Source: Sphingopyxis flava (GTDB lineage: Bacteria; Pseudomonadota; Alphaproteobacteria; Sphingomonadales; Sphingomonadaceae). Taken from it: 64,000 nt of DNA. The stretch lies in assembly GCF_900168005.1 (NCBI RefSeq), contig NZ_FUYP01000001.1:62001-126000 (forward strand), in the 5' to 3' direction. This document shows, piece by piece, positions 42,188 to 50,819 of this stretch (within the stretch, counting starts at the first letter, position 1; every line of letters starts with the position of its first letter). Both the position numbers and the translations under genes were made by a program. Below the pieces are notes generated by a model. That model did not search any database. It saw only the letters and a list, made by a program, of their open reading frames with translations, and was not told the origin of the DNA.

Positions 42188-44679
42188 TGAAATATCGCCC
42201 AATCACGGCCGAGAGCGACACGCGCGATCATCTCGTGGTGATCGGCAACGGCATGGCGGGATGCCGTGCGGTCGAGGAGCTGCTCGCCCGCGACCCTTCC
42301 CGCTTCCGTATCACGATTTTCGGCGCGGAGCCGCGGGTCAATTATAACCGCATCATGCTCTCCCCGGTCCTCGCAGGGGAGAAGGAGTTCGGCGACATCA
42401 TCATCAACGACGCCGACTGGTATGCGTCGAACGGCATCGCGCTCGTTACAGGCGATCCGGTGGTCGCGATCGACCGTTCGGCGAAGACGGTGACGACGCG
42501 CAGCGGGCTTGTGGAACGATACGACAGGCTGCTCATCGCGACCGGCTCGAACCCCTTCATCATTCCGGTGCCAGGCAAGGATCTTCCCGGCGTCATCGCC
42601 TTCCGCGACATGGACGATGTCAACGCAATGCTCGCAGCCGCCGACGCCGGCAAGAACAGGGGCGGCGGCGCGGCGGTGGTCATCGGGGGCGGGCTGCTTG
42701 GACTCGAAGCGGCGCACGGGCTCTCGTTGCGGGGCATGAAGGTCACCGTCCTTCACCTGATGCCCACGCTGATGGAGCGGCAGCTTGACGAGGCGGCAGG
42801 GTGGCTCCTCAAGCAGGCCCTGGAGGCGCGCGGCCAGACGATCCTGACCGGGGCCGACACCGCCGAGATCGTCGGGGAGATGAAGGTCGAAGGCGTGAAG
42901 CTCAAGGACGGAACGCTGATCCCGGCCGACCTCGTCGTGATGGCCGTCGGCATCCGCCCTTCGACCCAGCTCGCCCGTGACGCAGGCCTTGCCGTGGGAC
43001 GCGGCATTCAGGTTGACGACCATATGGTGACAAGCGATCCAGCGGTTCTGGCGGTGGGCGAATGCGTCGAACATGACGGTCAGGTCTACGGCCTCGTTGC
43101 GCCGCTCTGGGACATGTGCCGGAGCCTTGCCGACGGCCTTGTCGACAAGCCCACAGGCTATCGCGGCTCGGTGACGTCGACCAAGCTGAAAGTTTCGGGG
43201 ATCGACGTCTTTTCAGCGGGCGATTTCTCAGGCGGCGACGATTGCGAGGATATCGTCCTGCGCGATGCCAGCCGCGGGATCTACAAGCGCGTGGTCCTTC
43301 GCGACGATCGCGTCGTGGGCGCCGTGCTTTACGGCGACACCGCCGACGGGAACTGGTATTTCGACCTTCTCAAGACCCAGGAAGATGTCTCGGCGCTTCG
43401 CGACATATTGATCTTCGGCCAGGCCTTCGCCTTCGGAGGTGGGCGGGCGGACCCTAAGGCGGCCGTTGCGGCGCTTTCCGATGACGCGGAAATTTGCGGC
43501 TGCAACGGCGTGACAAAGGGTCAGGTGGTTTCGTCCATTGCCAAGGGAGCACATAGCCTCGACGCGGTGCGGAGCAGTTGCAAGGCATCGGCAAGCTGCG
43601 GATCGTGCACCGGTTTGGTCGAAACCCTGCTCGCGCTGACCTTGGGCGATGAGGTCCGCTCGGGCCCGAAAACATTGTGCAAATGCACAAGCTTCGGCCA
43701 CGACGATGTCCGCCGCGAGATCATCGCGCAAGGCATGCGCTCGATCCCCGAGGTCATGCAAAAGCTGCACTGGGCGACGCCCGACGGCTGCGCCTCCTGC
43801 CGTCCCGCACTCAACTATTATCTGCTCTGCGCGCTCCCCGGCGCGTATCAGGACGACCAGCAGAGCCGCTTCGTCAACGAACGCCTCCATGCCAATATCC
43901 AGAAGGACGGCACCTACTCGGTTGTCCCGCGCATGTGGGGCGGGATCACGAGCCCCGCCGAGCTGCGCGCAATCGCCGATGTGGTCGAGAAATTCAGCGC
44001 CCCGATGGTCAAGGTGACTGGCGGCCAACGGCTCGACATTTTCGGGATCAAGAAAGAGGATCTGCCCGCGGTTTGGGCGGATCTCAATGCCGCCGGAATG
44101 GTCTCGGGCCATGCCTATGGCAAGGCGCTGCGGACGGTGAAGACCTGTGTAGGATCCGAATGGTGCCGCTTTGGAACACAGGATTCAACCGGGCTCGGCG
44201 TCAAGATCGAGCGGATGAGCTGGGGCAGCTGGATGCCCCACAAGTTCAAGATCGCGGTCTCGGGCTGTCCCCGCAACTGCGCCGAGGCGACGATCAAGGA
44301 TTTTGGGATTGTCTGCGTCGACAGCGGCTACGAGCTCCATGTCGGCGGCAACGGCGGCATCCATGTGCGCGCGACCGACCTGCTGTGCAAGGTTGCGAGC
44401 GAACAGGAAGCGATGGATTATTGTGCCGCCTTCATCCAGCTCTACCGCGAGGAAGCCCGTTATCTCGAGCGCACCGCGCCGTGGATCGAGCGTGTCGGGC
44501 TTGATTATGTCAAGGCGCGCCTTGTCGAGGACGACGCCGGCCGTGAAGCGCTGCGCGCCCGCTTCCTCGTCTCGCAAAGCTTTTCGCAGGACGACCCCTG
44601 GGCGCAGCGTGCTGAGGGCGCCGAGGCCGAACATCATGCGCCGATGGCGCGCTTCACACCGCAGGAGGAATTGGCATGA
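42187..44679 (+). CDS. nirB: NADH-dependent nitrite reductase, large subunit
   Basis: An 830-residue siroheme nitrite reductase that reduces nitrite to ammonium in the cytoplasm. Domains in order: FAD/NADH-binding (about 10-400; VIGNGMAGCRAVEELL, VVIGGGLLGLEAAHGL), BFD-like [2Fe-2S] domain (about 435-490; EICGCNGVTKGQVVSSI, SCGSCTGL), a Cys-rich stretch CASCRPALNYYL, and the siroheme/[4Fe-4S] domain with CVGSEWCRFGTQDS and SGCPRNCAEATIKDFG as the C-x5-C and C-x3-C ligands. ATG shares one base with the porin stop; the end overlaps nirD by four bases. Confidence 0.96.
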   Translation: MKYRPITAESDTRDHLVVIGNGMAGCRAVEELLARDPSRFRITIFGAEPRVNYNRIMLSPVLAGEKEFGDIIINDADWYASNGIALVTGDPVVAIDRSAKTVTTRSGLVERYDRLLIATGSNPFIIPVPGKDLPGVIAFRDMDDVNAMLAAADAGKNRGGGAAVVIGGGLLGLEAAHGLSLRGMKVTVLHLMPTLMERQLDEAAGWLLKQALEARGQTILTGADTAEIVGEMKVEGVKLKDGTLIPADLVVMAVGIRPSTQLARDAGLAVGRGIQVDDHMVTSDPAVLAVGECVEHDGQVYGLVAPLWDMCRSLADGLVDKPTGYRGSVTSTKLKVSGIDVFSAGDFSGGDDCEDIVLRDASRGIYKRVVLRDDRVVGAVLYGDTADGNWYFDLLKTQEDVSALRDILIFGQAFAFGGGRADPKAAVAALSDDAEICGCNGVTKGQVVSSIAKGAHSLDAVRSSCKASASCGSCTGLVETLLALTLGDEVRSGPKTLCKCTSFGHDDVRREIIAQGMRSIPEVMQKLHWATPDGCASCRPALNYYLLCALPGAYQDDQQSRFVNERLHANIQKDGTYSVVPRMWGGITSPAELRAIADVVEKFSAPMVKVTGGQRLDIFGIKKEDLPAVWADLNAAGMVSGHAYGKALRTVKTCVGSEWCRFGTQDSTGLGVKIERMSWGSWMPHKFKIAVSGCPRNCAEATIKDFGIVCVDSGYELHVGGNGGIHVRATDLLCKVASEQEAMDYCAAFIQLYREEARYLERTAPWIERVGLDYVKARLVEDDAGREALRARFLVSQSFSQDDPWAQRAEGAEAEHHAPMARFTPQEELA

Positions 44680-45017
44680 CCACCGCAGAATGGCTCGATA
44701 TCGGCTGGGTCGATCAGATCCCCGTGCGCGGCAGCCGCACCGTAAAGGTCGAAGGCGGCGATGATATCGCGCTCTTCCGCACTGCGGAGGGCAAGATATT
44801 CGCGCTTCGCGACCGCTGCCCGCACAAGCACGGGCGCCTCAGCCAGGGCATCGTCCACGGCGGGGCGGTTGCCTGCCCGCTCCACAACTGGCGGATCAGC
44901 CTCGCGACGGGAGAAGCGCTGGGCGAGGACAAGGGGTGCACACCGACCGTCCCCGTCAAGATCGATGGCGGCCGCGTCCTCCTTTGCCGCGCGAGCACGC
45001 TGAGGGCGGCTGCTTGA
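44676..45017 (+). CDS. nirD: Nitrite reductase small subunit, Rieske type
   Basis: A 113-residue Rieske-fold subunit of nitrite reductase. The cluster ligands are complete: Cys48-x-His50 (DRCPHKHGRLSQG) and Cys67-x2-His70 (ACPLHNWRISL). This matters because the NirD of enteric bacteria lacks these ligands. The electron path is likely NADH to FAD to Fe-S centres to siroheme. Overlaps nirB by four bases and the nitrate reductase by one. Confidence 0.94.
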   Translation: MTTAEWLDIGWVDQIPVRGSRTVKVEGGDDIALFRTAEGKIFALRDRCPHKHGRLSQGIVHGGAVACPLHNWRISLATGEALGEDKGCTPTVPVKIDGGRVLLCRASTLRAAA

Positions 45018-47614
45018 TGGCAAAGGCGATCCGCACCACCTGCGCCTATTGCGGTGTCGGCTGCGGCATCCGCGCGGCGGTCACCGGCGCGCGCAGCGTC
45101 GAAATCCTCGGCGATCCCGACCATCCTGCGAACCGCGGGCGCCTCTGCTCCAAGGGCACGCATCTGGGGGAAACGGTCGGGCTTCAAGGCCGCCTCCTTT
45201 ATCCGATGATCGCAGGCCGCCGTGTGAGCTGGGACAAGGCGCTCGATCTTGTTGCCAGGCGCTTCAAGGAAACCATTGCTCGCCACGGGCCGGGCAGCGT
45301 CGCTTTCTACGTCTCGGGTCAGCTTCTGACCGAGGATTATTATGTCGCGAACAAGCTGATGAAGGGTTTCATCGGCAGCGCAAACATCGACACCAACTCG
45401 CGCCTGTGCATGTCGAGCGCGGTCGCGGGCCACATGCGTGCCTTCGGGGAGGACGTCGTCCCGGCGACCTACGAAGATCTGGATGCAGCCGATCTGTTCG
45501 TCCTGGTGGGATCGAACACCGCCTGGTGTCACCCGATCGTCTACCAGCGCATCCGTGCACGCTGCGAGGCGGGCGCGAAGCTTGTCGTCATCGACCCGCG
45601 CCGCACCGAAACCGCCGAAGAAGCCGACCTCCACCTCGCGATCCGTCCCGGCAGCGATGTCGCCTTGATGAACGGACTTCTCCAATATTGCCGGGAGACG
45701 GGCATCGTCGACGAGGCCTATCTCGGCGCGCATGTTGCGGTACCGGCGGACTTTTGGGACCGGCTTGGAGAGGGAAATGACCTGTGGTCGGCGGCGCGCA
45801 TCTGCGACGTCGCCGCCGCCGATCTCAGGCATTTCTATGAGCTTTTTGCCGCGACGCCGCGCACCGTCACGCTGTTCAGCCAGGGGATCAACCAATCGAC
45901 CGCGGGCACCGACCAGGTCAATGCGATCACAAACCTCCACCTCGCGACGGGCCGGATCGGCAAGCCTGGCGCCGCCCCTTTCTCGATCACCGGCCAGCCA
46001 AACGCGATGGGCGGGCGCGAGGTCGGCGGGCTCGCCTCGACGCTCGCTGCGCACCGGGATTTCGCAGCAGAAAGCCGTGCCAGCGTCCAGCGCTTCTGGG
46101 CGGCGCCGACCATGGCCGAGAAGCCGGGCCTCAAGGCCGTCGACATGTTCCGTGCAGTTGGCGAGGGCCGGATCAAGGCGCTCTGGGTCATGGCGACCAA
46201 CCCCGCCGTCTCGATGCCCGATGCCAACCGCGTGCGCGAAGCGCTCGGAGGCTGCCCCTTCGTCGTCGTCAGCGATGTAGTCGAGAAGACGGACACCACC
46301 GCCTTTGCGCACGTCCGCCTTCCTGCCGCCGCGTGGGGTGAGAAAGACGGAACCGTGACCAACTCGGACCGCACGATCAGCCGCCAGCGCGCGCTCTTTC
46401 CTCTCCCCGGCGAGGCGCGGCCCGACTGGTGGATCGTCAAGGAAGTCGCGCGGCGCATGGGTTGGAAGACCGCCTTCGCCTACGACCGGCCCGCCGACAT
46501 CTGGCGCGAGCATTGCCGTCTTTCGACCTATGAGAATGAGGGCGCGCGCCGTTTTGCGCTGCCCGGCGCCGCGCAGGGCGGAAACGCCGCCTATGACGCG
46601 ATGCTTCCTTTCCGCTGGGGCGGCGACCGCCCCTTTGCAGACGGACGCTTTTCGACCGAAGATGGCCGCGCGCGGCTCATTTCGGTCGCGCAAAAGCCGC
46701 TTGCGGATCCCCTCGCCAAATGGCCGCTCACGCTCAACACGGGGCGCTACCGCGACCAGTGGCACAGCATGACGCGCACGGGGCTCGCTCCAAAACTGGC
46801 CCGCCACCGCGAAGAGCCGCTGGTCGAGATGCACCCGTCCGATGGAGCTCGGCACGGGCTTAGCAACGGGGCGCTGGCGCGGGTCGACACCCCGCAGGGT
46901 GAGAGCCTCTACCGCGTCGCCTATTGCGAAGGCCAGCGCGCCGGCGAACTCTTCGTACCGATCCACTGGACCGATCGCACCGCGAGCGGCGGACGAACCG
47001 GGCTGCTGCCCCGCCCGCTCGTCGATCCGGTCTCGGGCCAGCCGGGATTCAAGCGCACGCCGGCGTCCATCGCCCTGGTCGAGCCGTTATGGTGCGGCTT
47101 TCTGCTCCTTGCCGAGGAGCTTGCTGATCGACCGGCGTGTCTCTGGGCGACGCGTGTGGCGGTTCCCGCCGGGGTCCTTTGGGAGCTCGCAGGCGATGAG
47201 GCCCTCCAGCGTATCGAGGCGCTGCTGCCGCGCGGCGAACGGATCGAGGCGCAGGACGCTGCGCGCGGAACGCGGCGCATCGCGATCGTGGCGAACGGGC
47301 GCCTTGCTGGCGCCTTGTTCGTCACGCAGAGCGGCGAGCTCCCGCCACGCGACTGGCTGATCGCGCAGCTCGCCGCCCCCACCGTCGCGCCCACGCTGCT
47401 CGCCGGGCGCGCGCCGGGTGCGCAGGCTGACCGGGGCCCGGTCGTCTGCGTCTGCTTCGATGTCGGGATGACGACAATCGTCGCCGCGATCCGCGATCAA
47501 AGCCTCACCGACGTCGCGGCAATCGGGGCGGCGCTGCGCGCCGGCACCAACTGCGGCTCGTGCCGTCCCGCGCTCGCGCGCATCATTGCCGAGGAGAAGA
47601 GCCATGCTGCATGA
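45017..47614 (+). CDS. Assimilatory nitrate reductase, catalytic subunit
   Basis: An 865-residue Mo-bisMGD nitrate reductase (NasA/NasC/NarB type). The N-terminal [4Fe-4S] ligands are Cys9, Cys12, Cys16 and Cys44; the Mo-ligand Cys131 is in TNSRLCMSSAVAGH; GQPNAMGGREVGGLAST is the assimilatory-type motif. The C-terminal 55 residues add a BFD-like [2Fe-2S] domain, VVCVCFDVGMTTIVAAI and GTNCGSCRPAL, as in Klebsiella NasA. No signal peptide: cytoplasmic. No separate NasB-type reductase is present, so its electron donor is unclear. Starts on the last base of nirD stop; overlaps cobA by 11 bases. Confidence 0.95.
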   Translation: MAKAIRTTCAYCGVGCGIRAAVTGARSVEILGDPDHPANRGRLCSKGTHLGETVGLQGRLLYPMIAGRRVSWDKALDLVARRFKETIARHGPGSVAFYVSGQLLTEDYYVANKLMKGFIGSANIDTNSRLCMSSAVAGHMRAFGEDVVPATYEDLDAADLFVLVGSNTAWCHPIVYQRIRARCEAGAKLVVIDPRRTETAEEADLHLAIRPGSDVALMNGLLQYCRETGIVDEAYLGAHVAVPADFWDRLGEGNDLWSAARICDVAAADLRHFYELFAATPRTVTLFSQGINQSTAGTDQVNAITNLHLATGRIGKPGAAPFSITGQPNAMGGREVGGLASTLAAHRDFAAESRASVQRFWAAPTMAEKPGLKAVDMFRAVGEGRIKALWVMATNPAVSMPDANRVREALGGCPFVVVSDVVEKTDTTAFAHVRLPAAAWGEKDGTVTNSDRTISRQRALFPLPGEARPDWWIVKEVARRMGWKTAFAYDRPADIWREHCRLSTYENEGARRFALPGAAQGGNAAYDAMLPFRWGGDRPFADGRFSTEDGRARLISVAQKPLADPLAKWPLTLNTGRYRDQWHSMTRTGLAPKLARHREEPLVEMHPSDGARHGLSNGALARVDTPQGESLYRVAYCEGQRAGELFVPIHWTDRTASGGRTGLLPRPLVDPVSGQPGFKRTPASIALVEPLWCGFLLLAEELADRPACLWATRVAVPAGVLWELAGDEALQRIEALLPRGERIEAQDAARGTRRIAIVANGRLAGALFVTQSGELPPRDWLIAQLAAPTVAPTLLAGRAPGAQADRGPVVCVCFDVGMTTIVAAIRDQSLTDVAAIGAALRAGTNCGSCRPALARIIAEEKSHAA

Positions 47615-48383
47615 TGATTTCGCTCCAGCCATGGTATGGCTCGTCGGCGCGGGCCCTGGCGACCCCGAATTGCTGACGATGAAGGCGGTCCGGCTGATTG
47701 GAGCGGCCGACATCGTCTTCTACGATGCGCTCGTGAGCCCCGATGTGCTCGCCTTGATTCCGCCGCACGCCGAGCGAGTGAGTGTTGGCAAAAGATCAGG
47801 GCGCCACTCGAAGGACCAGCAGTCGATCGACGCGCTGCTCGTGGCTGCAGCGGGCGCAGGACGGCGCGTTGTCCGGCTGAAAGGCGGCGATCCGTCAATC
47901 TTCGGACGCGCGGCCGAAGAGATCGGCGCGCTCAGCGCGGCGGGGCACAGCGTCCGCATTTGTCCAGGCATCACCGCTGCGAGCGCCGCGGCCGCGTCGG
48001 CGGGGGTATCGCTATCGCTGCGAGGGGTTGCACCAGGCGTGCGCTTTGTAACCGCGCACAGCCGCCGCGGCGCGGCACTGGGCCTCGATTGGGATGCGCT
48101 CGCAGCTGACAGCTCAACCTTGGCTTTCTACATGGGACGCGATGCCGCGCCCGAAATCGCCCGGCAGCTGATCGCAGCAGGCTTGCCTCACTCGACGCCC
48201 GTGATCGCCGCGTGCAACGTCAGCTGCCCCAACGAACAGCAGGTCGTGACCCGGCTCGACCTCCTCGGTCTCGCCGTCCGCTCGCTTGCAGCCGGCGCGC
48301 CCACGTTGATCCTCGTTGGTGAAGCGGTGCGCGGCGCCAGGCAAGCCAGCAGGGCCCGCAGCGCGGCCGCGCCAGCCGGTTAG
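47604..48383 (+). CDS. cobA: Uroporphyrinogen-III C-methyltransferase
   Basis: A 259-residue SUMT that makes precorrin-2 from uroporphyrinogen III with two SAM, the first step to siroheme. VWLVGAGPGDPELLTMKAVR, RLKGGDPSIFGRAAEE and AFYMGRDAAPEIA are diagnostic. It lacks the CysG oxidase/chelatase domain, so those steps come from another gene. It ends the nitrate operon and supplies cofactor for NirB. Start has GAGGAGAAGA within the nitrate reductase coding end, 11-base overlap. Confidence 0.94.
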   Translation: MLHDDFAPAMVWLVGAGPGDPELLTMKAVRLIGAADIVFYDALVSPDVLALIPPHAERVSVGKRSGRHSKDQQSIDALLVAAAGAGRRVVRLKGGDPSIFGRAAEEIGALSAAGHSVRICPGITAASAAAASAGVSLSLRGVAPGVRFVTAHSRRGAALGLDWDALAADSSTLAFYMGRDAAPEIARQLIAAGLPHSTPVIAACNVSCPNEQQVVTRLDLLGLAVRSLAAGAPTLILVGEAVRGARQASRARSAAAPAG

Positions 48384-48432
48384 CGCGCCGCGCGCTGATC
48401 ATGGCGCGCAGCTGTCCCTGCGAGCCAAGGCC

Positions 48433-48693
48433 CTACCCCTCCCCGCTGCGGTCGATCATGTCCATGAACGCGCGCGCCGCATCGCGTTCACTCGCATCCT
48501 TGAATGCGATGTCGAGATCCGGCGCGGCGCCGAGCATGTAGAGCAGCGACCAGAGCGCAAAGCGGCGGCCGCTGTTTGTCTCGAGACCAAGGTCCACCCG
48601 CATCCGCTCGGTCCCGGCGGTGAGGGCTTCGGGATGGATGGCGGCGAGGTCCCTTGTCCCGAAATAGCGCCTGAGCTGGTCGTCAAAATCCAT
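48433..48693 (-). CDS. Small conserved-looking protein of unknown function (86 aa)
   Basis: An 86-residue soluble protein, MDFDDQLRRYFGTRDLAAIH at the start. It has a helical, acidic N-terminus and a central FALWSLLYMLGAAPDLDIAF that is likely buried helix. The ATG has GAAGGCG upstream. It diverges from the HerA-like ATPase with about 90 bases between and converges with cobA. Longer versions of this frame upstream would overlap the ATPase gene and are unlikely. I do not recognise the family. Its neighbour relation could mean a shared promoter region. Confidence 0.65.
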   Translation of the reverse strand: MDFDDQLRRYFGTRDLAAIHPEALTAGTERMRVDLGLETNSGRRFALWSLLYMLGAAPDLDIAFKDASERDAARAFMDMIDRSGEG

Positions 48694-48786
48694 CGCCTTC
48701 GTCGTCCTCGCGTTTGCGGAGCGATCCGAACCGAAGGCCGCCACCCGTCGGTTGTCAAGCCGCGGGCGCGCCGGTAGGGCGGCGGC

Positions 48787-50247
48787 GTGAACAGCAGCAT
48801 CGAAATCGGAACCGATGGCGCCGGGCGGCCGGTGCACGTCAATGTGCAGGAATTGCTTGCGACGCGCCTGCTTGTCCAGGGCAATTCGGGATCCGGAAAG
48901 TCGCACCTGTTACGCCGGCTGCTGGAGGAAAGCGCAGGGCTTGTCCAGCAGGTGGTGATCGACCCCGAAGGCGATTTTGTCACGCTTTCGGATGCTTACA
49001 ATCACGTCGTGGTCAATGCCGGCGATTATAATGAGCGCGAGATCGCAACGATGGGGGCGCGCATCCGCGAACATCGCGCGTCGATCATCCTTAGCCTCGA
49101 TGCACTCGACATCGAGGCGCAGATGAGCTGCGCTGCGGCTTTCCTGAACGCGCTGTTCGACGCGCCTCGCGAGCACTGGTTTCCAGCGCTGATCGTGGTC
49201 GACGAAGCGCAGATGTTCGCGCCGAGCGCGTCGGGCGATGTGTCCGACGCGGTACGGCGCGCGAGTCTTGCAGCGATGACCAACCTGATGTGCCGCGGTC
49301 GCAAGCGGGGCCTCGCCGGGGCAATTGCAACCCAGCGCCTGGCCAAGCTTGCCAAGAATGTCGCAGCCGAGGCGAGCAATTTTCTGATGGGCCGCACCTT
49401 TCTTGACATCGACATGGCGCGCGCGGCCGATCTGCTCGGCATGGAGCGGCGGCAGGCGGAGCAGATCCGCGACCTTGAACGCGGCTGCTTCCTCGGGCTT
49501 GGCCCCGCCATCTCGCGTCGTCCGGTGTCGGTGCGCATCGGCGCAACCCAAACGCATTCGCGCGGCGGAACGCATGGGCTTTTACCGCTTCCTGAGGCGG
49601 AGCCCAATGACATGCGATCGATGCTGTTTGCCGCGATGGAAACCTCGCCGCCGCCGGTGCCTCCGCCGGCACCTCCCCCCGTAGCCGCCGACGAACTCCT
49701 CCGCCGGATCAGCGAGGGCGACGATAGCACCCTCTCCGCTCCAACGCCGGCCTCCGTCATCCCCGAAGCGGCCGCCGCCGATATCGAAGACGCTGTCGCG
49801 GCAGCCCTGCGCGATATGCTCGCCGACCCTGATTGCGCCTATCATCCTGAGAGCTTTCTCTACCAGGATTTCTCGGTGCGCTGCCGGATGCAGCGGCTCG
49901 CGCGTGTACCGCTCGACCTTGCGGCCTTCCGCCGCCGCTTCGCGCTCGCCAAGGGCGGCATCTTCGACCCTGCCGAGCCCCGCTGGCAGGAGATATTGGG
50001 CGCCGCTGCGCGGCTGCCCGACGACATGCTTGCCCCCTTCGTGCTGATGGCGCGCGCCGCAGCCGAAGGGCTTCCCTGCCCCGACGATGACGCGCTCGGC
50101 CGCGCCTATGGCACGCGCTCGCCGGGGCGTGTGCGCCGGCTGGTCGAATATATGGAGCGGCAGGGAGCCGTCGTCGTCCGCTCCGATTTTGGCGGCCGCC
50201 GCTCGATTGGCATCCCCGAGCTCGGCCTCAGCACCGAGGCCGAATAA
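48787..50247 (+). CDS. HerA-like (DUF87-type) ATPase
   Basis: A 486-residue P-loop ATPase. Walker A is GNSGSGKSHLLRRLL (residues 32-39 core), Walker B is LIVVDEAQMF (Asp139-Glu140), and GAIATQRLAKLAKNVAAEAS is a sensor-like segment typical of HerA/FtsK/VirB4 relatives. A Pro-rich linker (about 283-296) joins a C-terminal helical domain of about 190 residues that ends with a winged-helix-like RRLVEYMERQGAVVVRSDFG. No NurA nuclease is adjacent, so it is not a standard HerA-NurA pair. GTG start, weak ribosome site. Role may be DNA translocation or repair; uncertain. Confidence 0.8.
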   Translation: MNSSIEIGTDGAGRPVHVNVQELLATRLLVQGNSGSGKSHLLRRLLEESAGLVQQVVIDPEGDFVTLSDAYNHVVVNAGDYNEREIATMGARIREHRASIILSLDALDIEAQMSCAAAFLNALFDAPREHWFPALIVVDEAQMFAPSASGDVSDAVRRASLAAMTNLMCRGRKRGLAGAIATQRLAKLAKNVAAEASNFLMGRTFLDIDMARAADLLGMERRQAEQIRDLERGCFLGLGPAISRRPVSVRIGATQTHSRGGTHGLLPLPEAEPNDMRSMLFAAMETSPPPVPPPAPPPVAADELLRRISEGDDSTLSAPTPASVIPEAAAADIEDAVAAALRDMLADPDCAYHPESFLYQDFSVRCRMQRLARVPLDLAAFRRRFALAKGGIFDPAEPRWQEILGAAARLPDDMLAPFVLMARAAAEGLPCPDDDALGRAYGTRSPGRVRRLVEYMERQGAVVVRSDFGGRRSIGIPELGLSTEAE

Positions 50248-50250
50248 GGA

Positions 50251-50715
50251 TCAGCTCCAGCTGTCCTTCACCGTCTCCATCGCGACGAAGGTCGAGGTGC
50301 TCGCGACGTGCGGCAGGCTCGATATGCGTTCGCCCAGCACGACCCGGTAGCGGTTGATATTGGCCGTGCGCACCTTCAGCAGATAGTCAAAGCTGCTCGC
50401 GATCATGTGGCACTCCTCGACTTCGGGAATGCGGCGTGCAGCCGCGTTGAATTCCTTGAGCGCCGCCTCGCGCGTATCGCTGAGCTTGACCTCGGCGAAG
50501 GCAACATGATCCATGCCGATCTTCGCAGGATCAATTGCCGCCCGGAAACCCCGGATCACGCCGCTTGCGATCAGCCGCCTAAGCCGGACCTGGCACGGCG
50601 TCTTCGAGAGCCCCACCCGTTCGGCAAGGTCGGTGACCGTGATCCGCCCCTCATCGCGCAGAACTGCCAGCATTTTTCGGTCAAACTCATCCAGTTCGCC
50701 TGAGTTTCCGGCCAT
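50251..50715 (-). CDS. Lrp/AsnC-family regulator, likely proline-responsive (PutR type)
   Basis: A 154-residue Lrp-family protein. The N-terminal winged HTH (FDRKMLAVLRDEGRITVTDL, VGLSKTPCQVRLRRL) contacts DNA; the C-terminal RAM domain (about 70-150) binds amino acids. LSKTPCQVR is the form found in PutR-like members. It is divergent from putA across about 104 bases of AT-richer sequence, the usual layout for proline-activated putA. The longer open frame upstream crosses the promoter region and is rejected. Confidence 0.88.
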   Translation of the reverse strand: MAGNSGELDEFDRKMLAVLRDEGRITVTDLAERVGLSKTPCQVRLRRLIASGVIRGFRAAIDPAKIGMDHVAFAEVKLSDTREAALKEFNAAARRIPEVEECHMIASSFDYLLKVRTANINRYRVVLGERISSLPHVASTSTFVAMETVKDSWS

Positions 50716-50819
50716 AATCAGTCCTTTTGACCTTCTGTCTCTGCAATATAGGTAAATATTCCTTCCATATGCCATATCAAAAGGCAATGCGGCGCGCGCA
50801 ATCATAGTAAAGTCGCCCC
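50716..50819. promoter_or_regulatory. Divergent putR-type regulator/putA control region
   Basis: A 104-base region clearly richer in A and T than its surroundings, with AAATATTCC, CATATGCCATATC and TCAAAAGG elements. Lrp-family proteins bind such AT-rich partial dyads. A TTGACC at 50727 may be part of a putA promoter, but no -10 at good spacing is clear. Confidence 0.5.

Noticed and set aside
44714..46966. A 750-codon open frame on the minus strand opposite nirD and the nitrate reductase
   Set aside because: It is the shadow of two certain genes and has no protein family features.
48389..48411. GCGCGC-N8-GCGCGC inverted repeat after cobA as a terminator
   Set aside because: No T-run on either strand and GC-alternating repeats of this length are common by chance in such DNA.
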